In this document: in pieces, positions 61,364 to 64,000 of the stretch
Layout: the number at the start of each line of letters is the position of its first letter
Position numbering within the stretch: the stretch's first letter is position 1
Source: Geomonas propionica
Lineage (GTDB): Bacteria > Desulfobacterota > Desulfuromonadia > Geobacterales > Geobacteraceae
Direction: 5' to 3'
NCBI RefSeq assembly: GCF_016458235.1
Contig: NZ_JAEMHK010000004.1
Span: 186,001 to 250,000 of the forward strand
Length of the DNA stretch: 64,000 bases
Position numbers and translations under genes: made by a program
Notes under the pieces: generated by a model
The model's input: the letters and a program-made list of their open reading frames with translations, nothing else
Told to the model about the DNA's origin: nothing
The model's database searches: none

Positions 61364-63721
61364 TCAATTAAAATGCCCCAAAGGGCTCGATAATATAACT
61401 GAACCGTCCGCTTTGCAGGCCGCCTCGACAGTACCCTCCAGGTCGGTCCGGTAGATCGTGACGCCATGGCGTTGCAGTCTCACAAGCGTATCCGCCGCAG
61501 GGAGATGGAAGGCGTTCCCGTACCCTGCGGAAATGACCGCGGCCGCCGGCTGCACCGCTTCTACAAAGGGGTCGCTGGAAGAATACCTGCTGCCGTGATG
61601 CGCCACCTTCAACAGGGTGCACCGCTGTAACGCTCCCCGCTCGAGAAGCTCCCGCTCTTCCCTCACGCCGATATCCCCGGTGAACAGCACCGAACTCCTC
61701 CCGTGTGTCAGTCTGAACACCAAAGAAGATGCGTTTGCATCCGACGGCGACGCAATCCCGGCAACAGGCCACAGCGGCTCCAGTTGCGCGCCCCCCACCT
61801 GCACAGGTGGCAGGCCCGTCACAAGTTCCCGCACCGGAACCTCACGCGCAGCCAGGACCCACTTCAGTTGCGGCAACTCCGGCGCAGCCAAGGTCTGGCG
61901 CTCAGCCAGGAATTCGCCGATCTCGAAGTTGGCCGCCAGGTACAGCACCCCCTGCAGATGGTCCGGATGCCCATGGGACAAAACCAGGTAATCGATGCGC
62001 CGCACCGAAAGGGCCCTCAGGGCAGGGAGCAACAGCCGCGACCCCACCCGGGTATCGGAGTCTGTGGCGTTGCCGCCGCCGTCGACCAGCATCCACTTGC
62101 CGTCCGGCAGGCGCACCAACGCGGCATCCCCCTGCCCCACGCTCAGGAAGTACAGCCGCAGGATCCCATCCATCGCCTGGGCCGCCGGAACCGCTCGCAC
62201 GACAAGCCCGACAACGAGCACCAGCGCGGTGGTACGACGCCACCCTTTCGACTTGACGAAAGTGATCACGCACAGCACCAGGCAAGCCAGCAGGAGGTCG
62301 AGGCGGCCGGGGACGTAACCGGTAAAGACTGGCGCCCGGGAGAGTTGCCCCACCACCAGGTCGGACCAGCGCACCAGGGCCGCCGCCAACTGGAGCAGCA
62401 CGGCGGCAGGCGTTTTCCATAAGCAGCTTACGGCCAGTGCGCTGAAGCCGAGGACGACGGCCCCGTATCCCATGAGCGGCACCACCAGAAGGTTGGCGAC
62501 CAACCCCACCAGCGACACCCGTTGAAAGTAGTAGGCGACGTGAACGGAGGTGGCGGCGATGGCTGCCGCTGAAGCGATCAAAAGGAGCAACACCCACCGC
62601 ATTATCCTTCCCGCTTTGTCAGGTGATGCCGGCAGGGTCGGTGTCAGCACGGAGAGCCCCCAGATGGCCAGGAAGGAGAGTTGGAAGGAGACGTCGAAGA
62701 CGAGTTGCGGTGCGGCGAACAGGATGGCGCAAGCGGCCAGCATGATGGTGTGGACAGGATCCACTTCCCGTTTCATCTGCAGCGACGCCACGACGACGCA
62801 GATCATCAGCACACTGCGCAGCGTGGCGGGAGCCTGACCGGACAGGACCAAGTAAAAGGCCACCATAGGCAGGGACGCCAGCATGATCAAGGGCCTCAAC
62901 TTGAGGTGCAGGGCGAGCCACTCCGAGCGCCGAGCCAGATAATAGAGAAACTGGCACAAAGACAGAAAGACGATGCCGACGTGGAAGCCGGAGATGGAGA
63001 GGATGTGGTTTACGCCGCTGCGGGCGAACGCCTCCTGCAACTGCTCCGGCACGTCGGCCCGATCCCCGAGCAGCAGCGCCTTCAGGACACCCCCCTCAGG
63101 TCCGGGCTCCACCTTCATGATGAAGTTCCCGAGCCTTTGCGCCAGGAGGTCGATGTCGTGCAGCCATCCCGCTCCCTCGCGCAGCAGCACCAGATCCTCC
63201 GCCGCCAGTACGAATCCGGTGACGTGCACCTGCTGGTAGGCCAGCCTGCGCACCCAGTCGGACTCACCCGGCAGTCCCAGGTTGCGGGGCACCCGGAGTC
63301 GCGAAACGAATTTGACCCTGTCGCCGATATGGAGTCTGGCACGCCCCTCCTTCACGTACACCAGCAAACGCCCCGACTCCAGGAAGTCCCGCTCGTCAGT
63401 GCTCACCCGCTCCACCTGCAGATAAACCCTGCTCCCACCCGTTGAAGTGGCTTCGGGCCGCGCGTCCAGCACCCCCTCGATCACCACCGGCCGATCTGAG
63501 GCGAAGCCCTCCAAACCGGGCTGCGGCCTCAGGAACGGAGCCAGAGACAACTGACCCCACGCGAAGAAGAGAACGGCCAAAGGAACCAGGAAAGTGACTC
63601 GCGAACTGAGGAAGGAAGTACAGAGGGTAAGACCAAGCAACGCCGGCAGGCACCAGGGTGGTGGAAAGGTTTCGAAAAGGTGAGTGGTGGCCAGGCCGGC
63701 GATCAGCGCGGCTAACGGCAC
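61364..63721 (-). CDS. comEC: ComEC/Rec2-family DNA-uptake channel
   Basis: 785 aa or slightly longer. N-terminal membrane segments and DUF4131 region (LPALLGLTLCTSFL ... GDRVKFVSRLRVPRNLGLPGESD), the competence transmembrane domain (FARSGVNHILSISGFHVGIVFL), and a C-terminal metallo-beta-lactamase domain with LSHGHPDHLQGVLYL. In competent bacteria it carries DNA across the inner membrane. The GTG at 63721 has no RBS at normal distance. An in-frame CTG at 63739 gives MERPLLVPLAAL and has GGAGG 6 nt upstream, so the true start may be CTG (see findings). 75 bp upstream of the gacA-like gene. Confidence 0.92.
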   Translation of the reverse strand: MPLAALIAGLATTHLFETFPPPWCLPALLGLTLCTSFLSSRVTFLVPLAVLFFAWGQLSLAPFLRPQPGLEGFASDRPVVIEGVLDARPEATSTGGSRVYLQVERVSTDERDFLESGRLLVYVKEGRARLHIGDRVKFVSRLRVPRNLGLPGESDWVRRLAYQQVHVTGFVLAAEDLVLLREGAGWLHDIDLLAQRLGNFIMKVEPGPEGGVLKALLLGDRADVPEQLQEAFARSGVNHILSISGFHVGIVFLSLCQFLYYLARRSEWLALHLKLRPLIMLASLPMVAFYLVLSGQAPATLRSVLMICVVVASLQMKREVDPVHTIMLAACAILFAAPQLVFDVSFQLSFLAIWGLSVLTPTLPASPDKAGRIMRWVLLLLIASAAAIAATSVHVAYYFQRVSLVGLVANLLVVPLMGYGAVVLGFSALAVSCLWKTPAAVLLQLAAALVRWSDLVVGQLSRAPVFTGYVPGRLDLLLACLVLCVITFVKSKGWRRTTALVLVVGLVVRAVPAAQAMDGILRLYFLSVGQGDAALVRLPDGKWMLVDGGGNATDSDTRVGSRLLLPALRALSVRRIDYLVLSHGHPDHLQGVLYLAANFEIGEFLAERQTLAAPELPQLKWVLAAREVPVRELVTGLPPVQVGGAQLEPLWPVAGIASPSDANASSLVFRLTHGRSSVLFTGDIGVREERELLERGALQRCTLLKVAHHGSRYSSSDPFVEAVQPAAAVISAGYGNAFHLPAADTLVRLQRHGVTIYRTDLEGTVEAACKADGSVILSSPLGHFN

Positions 63722-63739
63722 CAGCAGAGGTCTCTCCAG

Positions 63740-64000
63740 GGGTCACCTCCCGGCTGCAGGGTGGGAGCACACAGGAAAATAAAAAGCCACACACGTTATA
63801 GCAGATGGCAAGGGTTGCACAACGCTCTGTGCATTCATCAGCTGCTGTTCAGAGTTCGCAACGCAGGTAACTATTCGGTTTTATAGACTAATATCTAATA
63901 CAAGACAAAACCTTGTGCAGGTTTAGCACAGACCCGCCATTTTCGACCTCGCGGTCAAAAGTGGATGATTCAACTTTTTTGCCGTGAGGTTTCGGCTAGT
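63740..64000. other. Right-edge intergenic region
   Basis: No gene recognised. A strong hairpin at 63937-63964 (CCATTTTCGACC, TCGC, GGTCAAAAGTGG; 11 of 12 pairs) is followed 10 bp later by a T6 tract. This may be a terminator for a gene beyond the edge or the tip of a mobile element, which cannot be settled here. Confidence 0.5.

Overview
This 64 kb window is a chromosomal segment of a Geobacteraceae bacterium (Desulfuromonadota), most likely from the Geomonas/Citrifermentans/Geobacter bemidjiensis side of the family. The grounds are high GC, the korDABC ferredoxin-oxidoreductase operon of a ferredoxin-based TCA cycle, a Hypr-type GGDEF regulator (GacA-like) beside hisS and comEC, MucR-type regulators, a UGA-encoded selenoprotein, and many purine-rich intergenic inverted repeats. 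Genus assignment is inference; no rRNA is present.

Layout. 1-2.6 kb: a selenocysteine peroxiredoxin-like gene diverges from a three-gene nitrosative/oxidative-stress operon (DUF1858/ScdA-N-like protein, Cys-rich ferredoxin-like protein, hemerythrin) behind an HcpR-like operator. 2.6-9.4 kb (minus): hom, then one long cluster dCMP deaminase-nrdR-ribD-ribE-ribBA-ribH-nusB. 9.6-14.8 kb: tex; then a zinc-ribbon protein, a PAP2 phosphatase and a DUF3793-DUF2325 pair behind a consensus promoter overlapped by a Fur box. 15-30.6 kb (minus): a 13-gene type VI secretion operon, tssJKLMABC-hcp-tssEFG-vgrG plus a small protein, without tssH/clpV or a PAAR gene. 30.8-34.8 kb: mobAB, tRNA-Gly, a thioesterase with a small lipoprotein, gluQ, ppnP and a DUF2019 protein. 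35-39.5 kb (minus): nitrogen assimilation, with glnB-glnA from a sigma-70 promoter and a type III glutamine synthetase (glnN) behind a sigma-54-type promoter and a leader terminator. 39.5-44.7 kb: an M23 peptidase, hrpB, a HAD phosphatase, a second PAP2 protein, tRNA-Glu and tRNA-Gln. 44.7-48.2 kb: korDABC and a MucR-family regulator. 48.4-58.2 kb: rluB-type pseudouridine synthase, a beta-propeller protein, DUF445, accA, dnaE, a candidate small RNA, a CDGSH protein, a small membrane protein and a pirin. 58.2-63.7 kb (minus): comEC, gacA-like cyclase and hisS.

Functional themes are stress by NO and peroxide, riboflavin and dNTP supply, contact-dependent secretion, nitrogen assimilation, ferredoxin-linked central carbon metabolism and cyclic-dinucleotide signalling. 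The least explained feature is the set of intergenic elements. At least seven unrelated sequence families are each built from short tandem purine-rich words, and most have an inverted partner arm 50-170 bp away. They sit beside stop codons and even inside the rib operon.

All calls come from reading the sequence and translations by eye; no database search or folding program was run. Start codons were chosen from Shine-Dalgarno spacing and known family lengths.
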